Below are positions 36,010 to 45,887 of a DNA stretch of 64,000 nucleotides, one piece after another; within the stretch, counting starts at the first letter, position 1, and every line of letters starts with the position of its first letter. The translations under genes were made by a program, and so were the position numbers. Below the pieces are notes generated by a model. That model ran no database searches and had not been told where the DNA came from. It saw nothing but the letters and a program-made list of their open reading frames with translations. The DNA is taken from the NCBI GenBank assembly GCA_963695705.1, contig CAVOHB010000009.1:1426001-1490000 (forward strand). Reading direction: 5' to 3'. This DNA is from JBKPNJ01 sp963695705 (GTDB lineage Bacteria > Actinomycetota > Actinomycetes > Propionibacteriales > Nocardioidaceae).

Positions 36010-37653
36010 TCATTTCTTCAGCGCGGCCGCGACACCGTCGCGGCACCGGCAGTAGGCGTCGATCTCCGCCGCGATGGGCCCGATGACCATCTCGTCACCC
36101 ACTGACCCGATCGCGTCTCGCAGTCGTCGGTCCACGGCTGCGGCCTTTCGCCGGGCGGCGACGTCCGCACCCGCCCGCGAGGCCATTGCGACCACGACCC
36201 CGAGCACGACACCACCGATGAGCAGGACCGTCGGGAGAGCGACACCGTGCCAGTCCGGACTGGACGGATCAGAGAACTGGAGGAAGGACATGGCAGCCAG
36301 CGCTCCGAGCCAGACGGCCCCGGTGACGGCCGCGAGGAACAAGAGCCACTGCAGGGCGCGGGTGCCTTTCCACCACAGCGGCGTGCGCGAACCCCCCAGC
36401 TCGGTTGTCATCACCGCCTGGTCGAGGGCGTCGCCGAGGTCATCGAGCCGCGCGACCGAAGCCCGGCGCGTCGAGTCGACCCACGGCGCAGGCAGGCCGC
36501 GGGTTGCCTCGTCGACGACCTCCCGCACCGTCACGTCCACCCGAGCTCGCTGCACGGGGCTGGCCGCCGGGATCGAGGTACGGCTTCTGGCCGCGGAGCC
36601 CGCGGAACCGAGATGAAGTCGCTTCAACGGGTCGGGCCGGAGCTTGGACAGCCACTTGGTCAACGGCCAGCCGGTGGCCTGACGGGCCCGGGTACGCGTG
36701 GATGACTCGACAGCACGCACCACGACCGGCACACCCGCGGCGTCCGCGAACGCGTCGAGGAGTTCGGCCCTGCCGGCGCTGGTGATGCCCTCGGGGTGGG
36801 CATTTCCGGTGACCTCGGAGAGCGCCTCGGCTGCCGTGGTGACACTGCTGAGCATCCTGGTGCGCGAGGATTCCTTGGCAGCCACCCTCTCGATGAGAAG
36901 GTCCCGCAGGGAGTCGAGCCCGTCGCCGCGTACTGCTGAGGTCCCGAGAACGGGCACCGAGGCCAGGCCGTCAGCGGCCAGCACACGTCGCACGTCGGCG
37001 AGGCAGGGGGCAACCTGATCCGGCGGCAGCTCATCAATATGGTTCAGCACGACCAGCATGACGTCTGCGTGCGCGGCGAGTGGGCGCAGATATCGATCGT
37101 GGATCGCGGCATCCGCGTACTTCTGTGGATCGAGGATCCACACCAGCAGATCAGCCATGTCGACCAACCGGTCGACCTCCAGATGGTGGGACACCTCCGT
37201 CGAGTCGTGATCGGGAAGGTCGAGCAGAACCAGTCCGGCGAGGTCACGGTCGGCCGGCTCGTCGCTCAGCATCGACCCTCGCGACACCTGGTGGCGCGGC
37301 GGAATCCCCAACCAGGTGAGCAGCTCGGGGGCGCCGTCGGACCCCCACGCACACGCCAGTGCCCACGACGTCGTAGGGCGTTTGATGCCCACGCCGGCCA
37401 GGTCGAGCCCGCAGATCGCGTTGAACAGGGAGGACTTGCCCGAACCCGTGGCCCCCGCGAGCCCCACCACGGTGTGATCCGGGGACAGCCGGAGCCGTTG
37501 CCCGGCTCTGTCCAGGACAACCCTGGCCTCGGCGACGATGTCGTCGGGTAGCCGTCCTGCGGCGGCATCGACGGCGCGCTCCAAGCCGTCCACTCGGTCC
37601 GAGATCCCGCGGCGGTTCGCCGCACGCTTCACGCCTTCGAGGATCCCGCTCAC
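36010..37653 (-). CDS. YfjP/dynamin-like membrane GTPase, second of a pair
   Basis: 547 residues from GTG 37653. G1 is VVGLAGATGSGKSSLFNAIC, G3 is LVLLDLPDHDS and G4 is LVVLNHIDELP. The C-terminal third has two transmembrane helices (about 440-510). It overlaps the upstream GTPase gene by 4 bases (GTGA), so the two are likely one functional pair. Similar pairs are common in actinobacteria and are thought to act at membranes; their role is unsettled. Confidence 0.85.
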   Translation of the reverse strand: MSGILEGVKRAANRRGISDRVDGLERAVDAAAGRLPDDIVAEARVVLDRAGQRLRLSPDHTVVGLAGATGSGKSSLFNAICGLDLAGVGIKRPTTSWALACAWGSDGAPELLTWLGIPPRHQVSRGSMLSDEPADRDLAGLVLLDLPDHDSTEVSHHLEVDRLVDMADLLVWILDPQKYADAAIHDRYLRPLAAHADVMLVVLNHIDELPPDQVAPCLADVRRVLAADGLASVPVLGTSAVRGDGLDSLRDLLIERVAAKESSRTRMLSSVTTAAEALSEVTGNAHPEGITSAGRAELLDAFADAAGVPVVVRAVESSTRTRARQATGWPLTKWLSKLRPDPLKRLHLGSAGSAARSRTSIPAASPVQRARVDVTVREVVDEATRGLPAPWVDSTRRASVARLDDLGDALDQAVMTTELGGSRTPLWWKGTRALQWLLFLAAVTGAVWLGALAAMSFLQFSDPSSPDWHGVALPTVLLIGGVVLGVVVAMASRAGADVAARRKAAAVDRRLRDAIGSVGDEMVIGPIAAEIDAYCRCRDGVAAALKK

Positions 37654-39369
37654 GCGGCACCCGCGTCGATGCGTGCGGTTTCCACCGTATAGGCGAGGTC
37701 TCGAAGCATCGCCCCCTGGCCGCTTGGCGGTGAGGCCGGGTCGAGCAGCGCCCAGAACCGCGCTTGCTCCTCCGTCATCAGCAGCGAGACCCTGCGCTGC
37801 AGGTCCGTGTTCGCCCGCTCTACGAGGGATCGGACCGCCTGGTCGCCGAACAGCGCCTCGAGGACCTTCTGTCCGACGAGCGCCGTGCCCCCGGCGATGC
37901 CGACCTCGCCGCCGGTCAGCCCCGCCGTCTGCGAGAACACCACGATCATCAGAGCGACTCCGACGCCGTTGACTCCGAACGCGAGGATCCGCGCGGTGTT
38001 CCTGCGCTGGGCGCCCTCGGAGCCGACCATGTTCGAGCACGCCTCGCTGCCACTCGCGGACGGTCCGCTCCACTTGGACGCGGAAGCCGCGGGACGCCCG
38101 GCCGAGGTCCCGCCGCCCCTGCCCGCACAGCCGCTCACCGGCCTCCAACGAGCGCCACGACGCCTCCGCCCGTTCGGCGGCCGCCTCAGCGTGCTCGAGG
38201 ATCAGCGTCTCCAGCCCCGACTCGACCGCCACGGTCAGCTGCTGCGTCGGCGCTGGGCGACCGCTCACGGCTGCCGTGACCCGGTCCCTGACCTTGCCAA
38301 CCCGATGTTCCAATGACTTGAGCAGCTCGCCGGTGCCGACGTACTCCTGCCACCTGGACAGCACCTCGCCCCTCAGCAGGGTCCCGTCCTGTGTCGCCTG
38401 CTCGATCGCCTCCGTCGCCCGTCCGTAGGCGTCCTCCACGTCTCGGCGCAGCCGGGCAGCGACAGTCTCCTGCTCGTCCGCGGCGCCGGCCACGTCGCCG
38501 GTGCGGCGGGCGAGTGATCTCAGCGCGCCGTCCAGAGTGCGGCGTACGACCGCGGAGCGAGCGTCCGCGTCAGCGGCCAGCGCCTGCAACCAGGCACGGA
38601 TCGGCGTGACCGCTTCATCCGGCAGCAGCCCGTCGGAGTCGAGGGCGGACTCGGCGACGGTGAACAGCGGAGAGTCGCCGAGCCGGCGAACCGACAGCAT
38701 TCGCGCCAGGTGTCCCGCCACATCCCGGACCGACTCCGGCTGGGTGCGGTCCAGGACGATGGCGACCGCGGTCGACCGGTCGGCGGCGGCCTTGAGGAAG
38801 TCCCACGGCACCAGGTCGGCGTACCGGGCCGCGGACGTGACGAACAGCCACAGATCCGCCGCGGCCAGGAGCTGGGCGGCCAGTACGCGGTTCTGTTTCT
38901 CTACGGAGTCGATGTCGGGTGCATCCAGGATGGCCAGCCCCGGGGGCAGGGTGTTCACGGCGACCAGCTGGAGCGCACCGGGGTCCCCCCTGGCCGCGGT
39001 GGTACGCGCGAGGTCCGGCAGGATCCGGTCCTGCTCGAACCATTCGGCGTCGGCGGGGTTGTGCACCAGTACCGGCGATCGGGTCGTCGGTCGCAGCACT
39101 CCGGGTTGGGTCACCCGGCGCCCGACGATGGAGTTGACGAGTGTCGACTTGCCCGCTCCGGTGGACCCGCCGACCACCGTGAGCAGCGGCGCGTCGATCT
39201 GGATGAGGCGCGGCAGCACGTAGTCCTCGAGCTGGTCGACCAGCTCATCCCGGGCGGTGCGCGCCTGCTCGATGGCCGGGACCTCCAGGGTCAGAGCCGT
39301 CGAGGCAAGAGCTTCACGCAGCCGAAGCAGGGCGCCCAGGAGATCCGGCGGCGGATCCTGGAACTTCAC
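37650..39369 (-). CDS. dynamin-like GTPase, first of a pair, with one frameshift
   Basis: About 573 codons from ATG 39369. G1 is LLTVVGGSTGAGKSTLVNSI, G3 region LAILDAPDIDSVEK, G4 region AIVLDRTQPES. A one-base break near 38035 separates this frame from the C-terminal part (EGAQRRNTARILAFGVNGVG, LTGGEVGIAGGTALVGQKVL ... TARIDAGAA), which holds a paired hydrophobic hairpin for membrane binding. Its stop overlaps the second GTPase start. If the break is real, the product would lose the membrane hairpin. Confidence 0.82.
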
Positions 39370-39447
39370 TCGCTCACCTGCTTTTCCTACTCGCGCATGC
39401 CACGGCTGGGGACCATCCTCTCCCCCCTGTGCCCGAACTGCTGACGA

Positions 39448-40656
39448 TTACCAACTAACGCCCGCCGGTCTCGGCGTGCGGCCCGGCGGTGCGGGCGCCG
39501 TCAGGGGGAGCAACAGGCGTACCGCGGAGATCAGCTCGCCTTCCCGCTGGAGTGCCTCCGGTCCGGCGACGCCCCTGACGATCTTGTCCCGCAGGAAGCC
39601 CAGCTCGCAGGAGAGCCGTTGATAGCGGCGGACCGCCTCTCGGCGCTCCTCCCCGTCTTCCCGCGCTGCGCGCCGGGCAGCTCGACGGGCCGAGATCGAG
39701 GACACGGCATCGATCTGCATCTGGTTGAGCCATCCGTACACGAGGTAGTCGCCCAGCCGTGCCGCGATCACCCGCTGCTCACTCACTCGTACCCAGAGCA
39801 CGAACGCCACCAGGATCGCGAACAGCGGAAGGACGGTCGCGACGTACATCGGCCACAGACCGTCCGTCCGGGTCGTGAACGACGCGGCCGCGTTGTAGCC
39901 CATGTGTCCGACCACGGCGCAGACGTACCCTGCCACCGGGGCGAGGATCCGTACGATCGTGTGGCGTTGGCGCACCGCGATGCCCACCCCGATGCCGGTG
40001 AGCATGGTGAACATGGGGTGAGCGAAGGGCAGCGCGACACCACGCCACAGGAACAGGTGGCGTACGGCGTCGAGCGCCACGTCGGTACCGCGATCGCTGG
40101 CGGTGGCCCGGGCGAACACGTTCCCGTAGTAGACGATGTTCTCGGTGAACGCGAAACCGATGCCGCTCAGGCCCGCCAGTACGACCGCGTTGACAATGCC
40201 GTTGAACCGGTGCCTGCGCGCAAAGGCGATGACGAGGACGATCGCGCCCTTGCATGCCTCCTCGACCCAGGGAGCCACGAACACCGCCGACCTGGCGCTC
40301 GGTCCGTAGATATCACCGATGTGGGGAGCGACGTGGCTGTTGACCTGCAGCGCGATGAATGTCGCGCCGAGGCCGCCCCAGGCCAGCGCGAGAACCAGCC
40401 AGCCGACCGGTGACGGGTCGAAGCGGTCGAGCCACAGCAGCAGGGCGGTCAGCGGGGCCACCGGTACGAAGGCGAACGCCAGCCCCCAGGCCAGACCGTG
40501 ACCGCCGATGTTGTCGTTCACCTGCAGGTAGGTGAGCCAGCCGCAGATCGCGAGCAGGGTGGCAACTGTCACCCCGATCAGCAGCAGCCATCCCGAGTGA
40601 CGTCGCTGCGACCGTGTCGCCTCCATCGTCATCACAGGCAGGGGCGGCACGCTCAC
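39448..40656 (-). CDS. PrsW-family glutamic intramembrane protease
   Basis: 402 residues, about eight transmembrane helices. The family motifs occur in order: VAPWVEEACKGAIVLVIAF (EExxxK), GIGFAFTENIVYYG (FxxxEN), LPFAHPMFTMLTGIG (HxxF/HxxxG) and VVGHMGYNAAA (HxxxN). PrsW cleaves anti-sigma factors in the membrane, but no such partner is adjacent. A GTG start at 40656 is used; several starts within 12 codons are possible. Confidence 0.85.
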   Translation of the reverse strand: MSVPPLPVMTMEATRSQRRHSGWLLLIGVTVATLLAICGWLTYLQVNDNIGGHGLAWGLAFAFVPVAPLTALLLWLDRFDPSPVGWLVLALAWGGLGATFIALQVNSHVAPHIGDIYGPSARSAVFVAPWVEEACKGAIVLVIAFARRHRFNGIVNAVVLAGLSGIGFAFTENIVYYGNVFARATASDRGTDVALDAVRHLFLWRGVALPFAHPMFTMLTGIGVGIAVRQRHTIVRILAPVAGYVCAVVGHMGYNAAASFTTRTDGLWPMYVATVLPLFAILVAFVLWVRVSEQRVIAARLGDYLVYGWLNQMQIDAVSSISARRAARRAAREDGEERREAVRRYQRLSCELGFLRDKIVRGVAGPEALQREGELISAVRLLLPLTAPAPPGRTPRPAGVSW

Positions 40657-40841
40657 CAGGCGAGCGTATCCGCCGGGAACGACCTCGACATGGGCACGAG
40701 CGGCGGTCGAGGCGTGGCTAGGTCACTCACCCCGGTGACGTCGCAGTGGCCGCCCTGCGCTGACCGGCACTGCCCATAGACTCAGCACAGTCAAGGCCCG
40801 CATCCATGGTCAGTTTCCCGGAGGGTGCTGCTATGCACGAC

Positions 40842-40915
40842 GCGCTCGTAGCTCAGCTGGACAGAGCAACGGACTTCTAATCCGTCGGTCGCAGGTTCGA
40901 ATCCTGCCGGGCGCA
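40842..40915 (+). tRNA. tRNA-Arg (anticodon UCU)
   Basis: Cloverleaf of 74 bases. The acceptor arms GCGCTCG and CGGGCGC pair with one U-G and one C-G, the anticodon stem ACGGA/TCCGT closes loop CTTCTAA (anticodon TCT), and the T loop is GTTCGAATC. CCA is not encoded. Its 3' half is the attachment site of the integrated element that follows. Confidence 0.93.
40873..40911 (+). repeat. left attachment-site repeat (in tRNA-Arg)
   Basis: A 39-base sequence from the anticodon loop through the T arm to the acceptor stem (ACTTCTAATCCGTCGGTCGC at its start) is identical to 50826-50864. tRNA 3' halves are the classic attachment target of tyrosine integrases. Confidence 0.85.
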
Positions 40916-40931
40916 CAGATAAAAGGCCAGG

Positions 40932-42061
40932 TCAAGCAGGCGTTTCACGCTGAGTGATCAGAGTCACCGACGCTTCGGGGCGCACCAGGGGCACACCAGC
41001 GTTTCGAGTTGCTGCGTCCAGCCGTTCGGCCACCGCGTCCAGGTCGTCGTCGAACAGCCCGGAGTACACGTCCAGTGTCATGGCGGCGGACTTGTGTCCG
41101 AGCATGCGCTGGACCGCCTTCACATTCGCTCCAGCACTCACCGCCAATGACGCCGCTGTGTGCCTAAGCTCGTGCGGCGTCACACCCTCGAGACCAGCGG
41201 CTCGAGCAGCGGGGTCGAAACACCTACGACGGAAGTTCATCAACCTTGGGACGCCCCCAGCCGGGGCAGTAAAGAGGAAGTCATCTTGTGCCTTCCCGGC
41301 CATGTGAACCGCCAACGCATCCGCGATGATGCGCGGAATGGGCACGGAGCGCTGTTCCTGCGTCTTGGGGGTGCCGAACACCGCTTCGCTTCGAACTTCG
41401 GTGACGCTTTCGGCGATGATCGGTCTTCGGCGCATGAGGTCGACACGGCTGACTCTGAGGGCGGCGAGTTCACCGAAACGCAGCCCGGTGTATGCCAGGA
41501 CCCGGATGAGCAGTCCGTGGTCGCCGGCCGCGTCGGCCAGTCCGGCCACCTGCTCGTGGGTGAGGTACCGCTTGGGTGGTTGGGCGGACCGCGGCAACCT
41601 GACGCCGTTGGCGGCGTTGCGGGCGATGCGGTTGTCTTTTACCGCTGAGGACAGCAGCAGTGACATGACTCGGTGTGCCGGGCGGACCGAGGCGGGGGCG
41701 AGACCGGCATCGGTTAGACCGGCGACCCATGCCGTGATACTGGAGTGCGTCACGGAGCTGAGCGGCACGGATCCCCAGGTCGGGGTGACCTGAACACGCA
41801 GCAGGGATTCGTACCGACTCTGCGTGGACGGTTTGACCTGGAGCTGTCGCAACCAGACCGCGGACCACTCCCCGACGGTCAGCCGGGATCGCGCGGGGTC
41901 GACGTAGGTGCCGATGAGCTGGGAGTGCTCGACACCTGTCAGGTAGCGCTCGGCGTCGAGCTTGCGGGTGAAAGTGCGCTTGTGTTGGATCCGGCCGGAT
42001 CCCGCCATCGTGCCTGCCAGCTGACCTTGCCGTCGCGGATCCGTTTTTCAATGCTTGCCAT
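40932..42061 (-). CDS. tyrosine recombinase/integrase with one frameshift
   Basis: About 376 codons. N-terminus (ATG 42061) MASIEKRIRDGKVSWQARWR; near 42000 the frame changes and continues IQHKRTFTRKLDAERYLTGV. The core-binding domain has TVGEWSAVWLRQLQVKPSTQ; the catalytic domain has AYTGLRFGELAALRVSRVDL (Arg), ELRHTAASLAVSAGAN (HxLRH-type), MLGHKSAAMTLDVYSGLF (His and nucleophile Tyr). It catalyses site-specific integration and excision. If the frameshift is real the element may be immobile. Confidence 0.85.
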
Positions 42062-42635
42062 CGTCGTCCTCATCGCTGCGGTCGCCTCGTTTGTCCAGTA
42101 CCCGCCGCATCTGCTGGATCGTGTTTTGCAGGTCGAGCCAGTCGCGGATCGCGGGCCAGGCGAGACCATCGTTCTCGGCCTGGGCGACGGCGTCCATCAC
42201 CGTAGCCAGTAGGTGTTGGTAGCCATCTAGATCGGCGAACGTCGTTGCTGGCGGGTCCTGAGGCCGGTTCTCCCGGATGAACCGAGCCAGCAGGTCGAGG
42301 TTTACGCCATCCGGCCGGTCGCTTTTGAAGGTCCGCGGCAGCGTCGAGCTTCCTGTCGCCCAGTTCCATGCCGCGGCGGCGGGAATCTCAATCTCTGGGG
42401 TCAGCGCGATGCTCTCGTCGGTGGCGGTCTCGGTCACAATCAGCCGGTTGGGGCTCACGTCGAGCGCTACGGCGAGGGCCACCAGGTCGTCGACGTCAAC
42501 CCGCCTGGATCCTCGCTCAATCTTGCTCAAGGTGTTCAGGCCGATGGGAGCCGTGAGACTCAGGTCCGAGGACGTAAGCATTCCGGCGAGGCGGTCGAGC
42601 GTTCCCTGTTCGGTCGCGACGATGGTGGCCGGCAC
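42048..42635 (-). CDS. XRE-type helix-turn-helix regulator of the integrated element
   Basis: 195 residues from GTG 42635. GLNTLSKIERGSRRVDVDDL and VALAVALDVSPNRLIV are the classic second half of an XRE/Cro DNA-binding domain; the first helix pair is poorly conserved. The C-terminal region (LDLLARFIRENRPQDPPATT ... IQQMRRVLDKRGDRS) is a helical dimerisation part. It overlaps the integrase start by 14 bases, so regulator and integrase are linked. Confidence 0.75.
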   Translation of the reverse strand: MPATIVATEQGTLDRLAGMLTSSDLSLTAPIGLNTLSKIERGSRRVDVDDLVALAVALDVSPNRLIVTETATDESIALTPEIEIPAAAAWNWATGSSTLPRTFKSDRPDGVNLDLLARFIRENRPQDPPATTFADLDGYQHLLATVMDAVAQAENDGLAWPAIRDWLDLQNTIQQMRRVLDKRGDRSDEDDDGKH

Positions 42636-43036
42636 CGCCGACCCTGGTTCTCGACGAGGCTGACCACCTGAACCACTGCGCAGCGCTCAGTGGCTCGCTT
42701 ACCGGCTGATACACCACGGCGACTGGCAGATCAGCATCGGCGCCGACAGTCACCCCCCACCCCTGGATCGACGCAACCCGCTGTAAGCGGAACGCCTGCA
42801 CCTGGAGAAGACATGGGCAGGGCAGTGGTCGCGGGCATTCTGCGCCCCTGCTGGCTGACGGGCGGGAGCATCTGACGAGAGCGATCCATGACCTCGTGGT
42901 CCGAATCGGAGGGCATCACCGTCATGGGCCGGGAGCAACCAGCTCAGCCGCTAGAAGTGCATGCATCGCGACGCCGTACCGGGCTGCGGAAACACGTCGT
43001 ACGGCGTCCCCGGAGCGCTGATGATCGCTGCGTCAT
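42636..43036. other. intergenic region between XRE gene and ZIP remnant
   Basis: About 400 bases without a recognisable gene. One short plus-strand frame (from 42888) codes for a basic peptide of no known family and has no ribosome site, so it is not called. It likely includes the XRE promoter. Confidence 0.35.
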
Positions 43037-43623
43037 GATTCCCAACCGGTTCAGGAAAGCAGAATCCGCGCCGTCGCCCTCAAGTTGATCGACGAGGCGC
43101 TGAAGACCCAGACGGTGGGCCGTGTCGGCATCTTCATGTTGCTCGGTGGCTGCACCTTCGCTATTGGCGATTGGCTGATCAGTCACCGGGCTGGCTCGGA
43201 GCGGAAGGACCCGAGTGGCAAGCAAGCGTCGGGCTCGCCTATGGGGATCGTACTGGTCCATCCTGGACGGCATCCCCGAGTCGTTTGTGCTTGGTCTGAC
43301 GGTGTTGCAGGGAGCGGTGAGCCTGTCCCTGCTCGCGGGCATCTCGTTGTCAAACCTCCCGGAGGCGCTCGCTTCGTCGAGCGGTCTCAAGGCCGTCGGG
43401 TGGGCTCCTCGCCAGGTGTACCTGCTGTGGACGCGCGGGCTATCTCATCCTGGATCCTGCCAGCGGGCTGACGGGGGCGCTCACCCAGGCCTTTGCAGGT
43501 GGCGCACTCCTGGCGATGGTGGCCGACGAACTGCACCCGGAGGCCTACGAGGTCGAGGGCGTCCTGACCGGCGTGCTCCTGGTCGTCGGCTTCGCCATCG
43601 CAATCCTGCTCAACGCGCTCTGA
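43037..43623 (+). pseudogene. ZIP-family metal transporter remnant
   Basis: Three frames hold ZIP/ZupT-like pieces: VGRVGIFMLLGGCTFAIGDW, ILDGIPESFVLGLTVLQGAV with SNLPEALASSSGLKAVGW (metal-binding HxxxPE-like segment altered to DGIPE, typical of this subfamily), and LDPASGLTGALTQAFAGGAL with MVADELHPEAYEVEG. N-terminal helices are missing and at least two frame changes occur (about 43240 and 43436), the second with lost residues. Intact homologues move divalent metals across the membrane. Confidence 0.6.
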
Positions 43624-43732
43624 GGCCGCCCCAATCGACTACTAGGTCTCAGGACACGCGCACACGAGACCTCGCGACTGCTCGCTCTGCCCGGCGTCGC
43701 GTTCGCAGTACTCCTGGTCCTCGGTTGGTTCC

Positions 43733-44689
43733 TCAGTGGTGGCGCATGTCTGGCGTTGCCGACGGGGTAGTCCGGTGTTCGCCCCGGATCCAGCGTCCGA
43801 GGATGCTCTGGTCCGTGGCAACCACGTTTCCGATTACGGTGGCGACGAGGAGGCAGAACGCGATCGCGTACAGCCAAGCGATGTAGGTGAAGGCGACCCC
43901 GATCGTCCCGTACTTGGCGGCGCTCGTGTCCAGTGCCTCTGGAAACCTGAGGTGAGATGCTGCGCGTATCGGCACCATCACGACGGCGTAGGTCGCGGCA
44001 CCGGGCATGAGTACTCGGAGCCGAACGACGCCGGCCAACAACACCCACGGCAGGAGCAGCGCGGTTGCAACGTCGGCGGACGCGGCGACCGCAACCTGCC
44101 ATAGGTCGGGCCGCGGCAGGTGCCCGGCAGCCTGGGTCATCGCGCGAACGACGACCAGGGAGATCGCCATGGCCGTCACTGTCGCTGCCCAACGCCAGGC
44201 GTGCCGGAGGCTGGTCTTCGGCCTGGGGAGTTCCCAGATCGCGGCGTATGCGCGGGTGAGCGCACGCGACAGGCTGGTCGCAGAGATCAGCACGATGAGA
44301 GTTCCCGCGATGCCGAAGGTGGTCGCTCGGGTGTCGCTGCCGATGGCTGCCGCAAGCACCTGCTTCGTCTCGTCCGGGAGTCCGATGGTGTCGGCGACGG
44401 CCTCGTTGTGCAGGTGCACCCAGCTGCCGAGCACGATCAGGATGGGGAACACTGATGTGAATATCTGAGCAGCAATCGCCATCGACCGATCGACGAGCTC
44501 GATGCGAATGCACTTCGCCGCAACGCGAAACACGAATCGACCAGCCCAACGTGCCTTCAGCCACTCAACGAAGTTCTGCAGCCCCGGCGGTAGCCGGCGC
44601 ATGACGCCTGTGACCGCGGGCAGATAACCCGCCTCGGTTGTATCGCTCTGTGACGGCCCCCCGCCGGGGCCATGATCCGGGTTGTTCAC
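43733..44689 (-). CDS. YihY/BrkB-family membrane protein
   Basis: 318 residues with six transmembrane helices. SMAIAAQIFTSVFPILIVLG, ALTRAYAAIWELPRPKTSLR, and SAAKYGTIGVAFTYIAWLYA are signature segments of the YihY (formerly RNase BN) family. Role unknown; suggestions include envelope functions. It is intact, unlike its neighbours on both sides. It overlaps no gene and has its own upstream region. Confidence 0.85.
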   Translation of the reverse strand: MNNPDHGPGGGPSQSDTTEAGYLPAVTGVMRRLPPGLQNFVEWLKARWAGRFVFRVAAKCIRIELVDRSMAIAAQIFTSVFPILIVLGSWVHLHNEAVADTIGLPDETKQVLAAAIGSDTRATTFGIAGTLIVLISATSLSRALTRAYAAIWELPRPKTSLRHAWRWAATVTAMAISLVVVRAMTQAAGHLPRPDLWQVAVAASADVATALLLPWVLLAGVVRLRVLMPGAATYAVVMVPIRAASHLRFPEALDTSAAKYGTIGVAFTYIAWLYAIAFCLLVATVIGNVVATDQSILGRWIRGEHRTTPSATPDMRHH

Positions 44690-45063
44690 CGCTTCAGTGT
44701 TCCAGCCTTCGCCTCAGGCTCCTTTTGGCCTCCGGCATCGCCATCGCCGGTGAGAGATAAGTGGTGGCCAGGGTTGCCGTCGATGCCGGGCCGAGTGTCC
44801 GCCGCCGCTTGGGCGCAGTCCGCGATTGATGACGTTCTCGGCTGCCTGGTGTGGCGTGCTCGCCACCGGATCTCCAGCCAGCGCGCCGAATGTCACCCGC
44901 CACGACTGCCGTCCCTGCGCCGGGCCGCCGAGCCCGGTCGGCCCGGCTGCTGTGGCCTCTCGGCCCCCTCGCGGCCGTCGTCGCGGCATACTCGGGTCTG
45001 GACGCGTGGTGCCGGAAGGAGACGCTGCGACAGTCCGAGGCGGTGCCGGCTGGAGGAGGAGCA

Positions 45064-45834
45064 TTGTCGACGGGCTTGCGCCGACTGGTAGCCGAAGCAC
45101 TCGTTTTGGGGCCCGAGGGCGAGTTCCTAATGGGCGGTGAGGACTTCTATCCGGAGGGGCGGCTGGTATACCACCGAAGCGTCCCTGGGCTCTGGGTGGA
45201 AAGTATCCGGTCACGAATGCGGAGTTCCGACGGCTCGTGAAGGACACCTGGCACGTCATCACCGCCGAGATCGCGCCTCCTTGGGAGGACTTTCTGGAGG
45301 CGTCGGACGAGCAGCTGGTACCCGGCTCCCTGGTGTTCAACCCGCCCCGTGGCCCGGTCTTCCTGGAGGACGACCGGGTTCTGGTGGTCGCGGGTTCCCG
45401 GTGCCCAGTGGCGTCACCCGGACGGGTCGGGATCCACGCTGCACGGGCGGCAGCCGCATCGGGTCGTGCACGTCAGCCACGCCGACGGCGCGACGTGCGC
45501 TTGCGGGGATGAACCGACGCCCCGCGGGCGGACCGTGGCCAACTTGTGGCACGGTCGCTTCCCCCCGAGAACCTCCGGCTCGACGGACACGAGCGCAGCT
45601 CGCCGGTCGGCTCCCTCCCACCGAACGGGTACGGTCTCTTCGACACGTGCCGCAGCGTCTGGGAGTGGACCAGCCACATGTTCACCCCCCATAGGCTCCG
45701 CCACCACTGGCGGCCCCCACCTGTGCGCACGCAACTACTGCCTGCGCTGCCGCCCTGCCGCGCGCCAAGGACAGATCCCCGACACTTCCACCAGCCACCT
45801 CGGCTTTCGCTGTCTGATGCGTACCTCAGTGTGA
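45064..45834 (+). pseudogene. formylglycine-generating-enzyme/sulfatase-modifying-factor family remnant
   Basis: Pieces in several frames match the FGE family: LGPEGEFLMGGEDFYPEGR, VTNAEFRRLVKDTWHV, WRHPDGSGSTLHGR, VANLWHGRFP, SSPVGSLPPNGYGLFDT with VWEWTSHMF, NYCLRCRPAARQGQIPDTST and HLGFRC. The normally invariant LPTEAEWE block is absent: HADGAT passes straight to GDEPTPRGR, a loss of roughly 25 codons. With at least five frame changes, this is a true pseudogene. Intact FGE converts a sulfatase cysteine to formylglycine; no sulfatase gene is nearby. Confidence 0.75.
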
Positions 45835-45887
45835 CCAGGGATCCGGAGCTCATCACGCCCTCGCCCGACGAGGACGGACCTGATGCC

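Noticed and set aside
36010..39369. A single 1119-residue GTPase
   Set aside because: The apparent fusion comes from a frameshift. The middle of the long frame is non-protein-like, and the correct frame ends with a stop that overlaps the GTG of the second GTPase.
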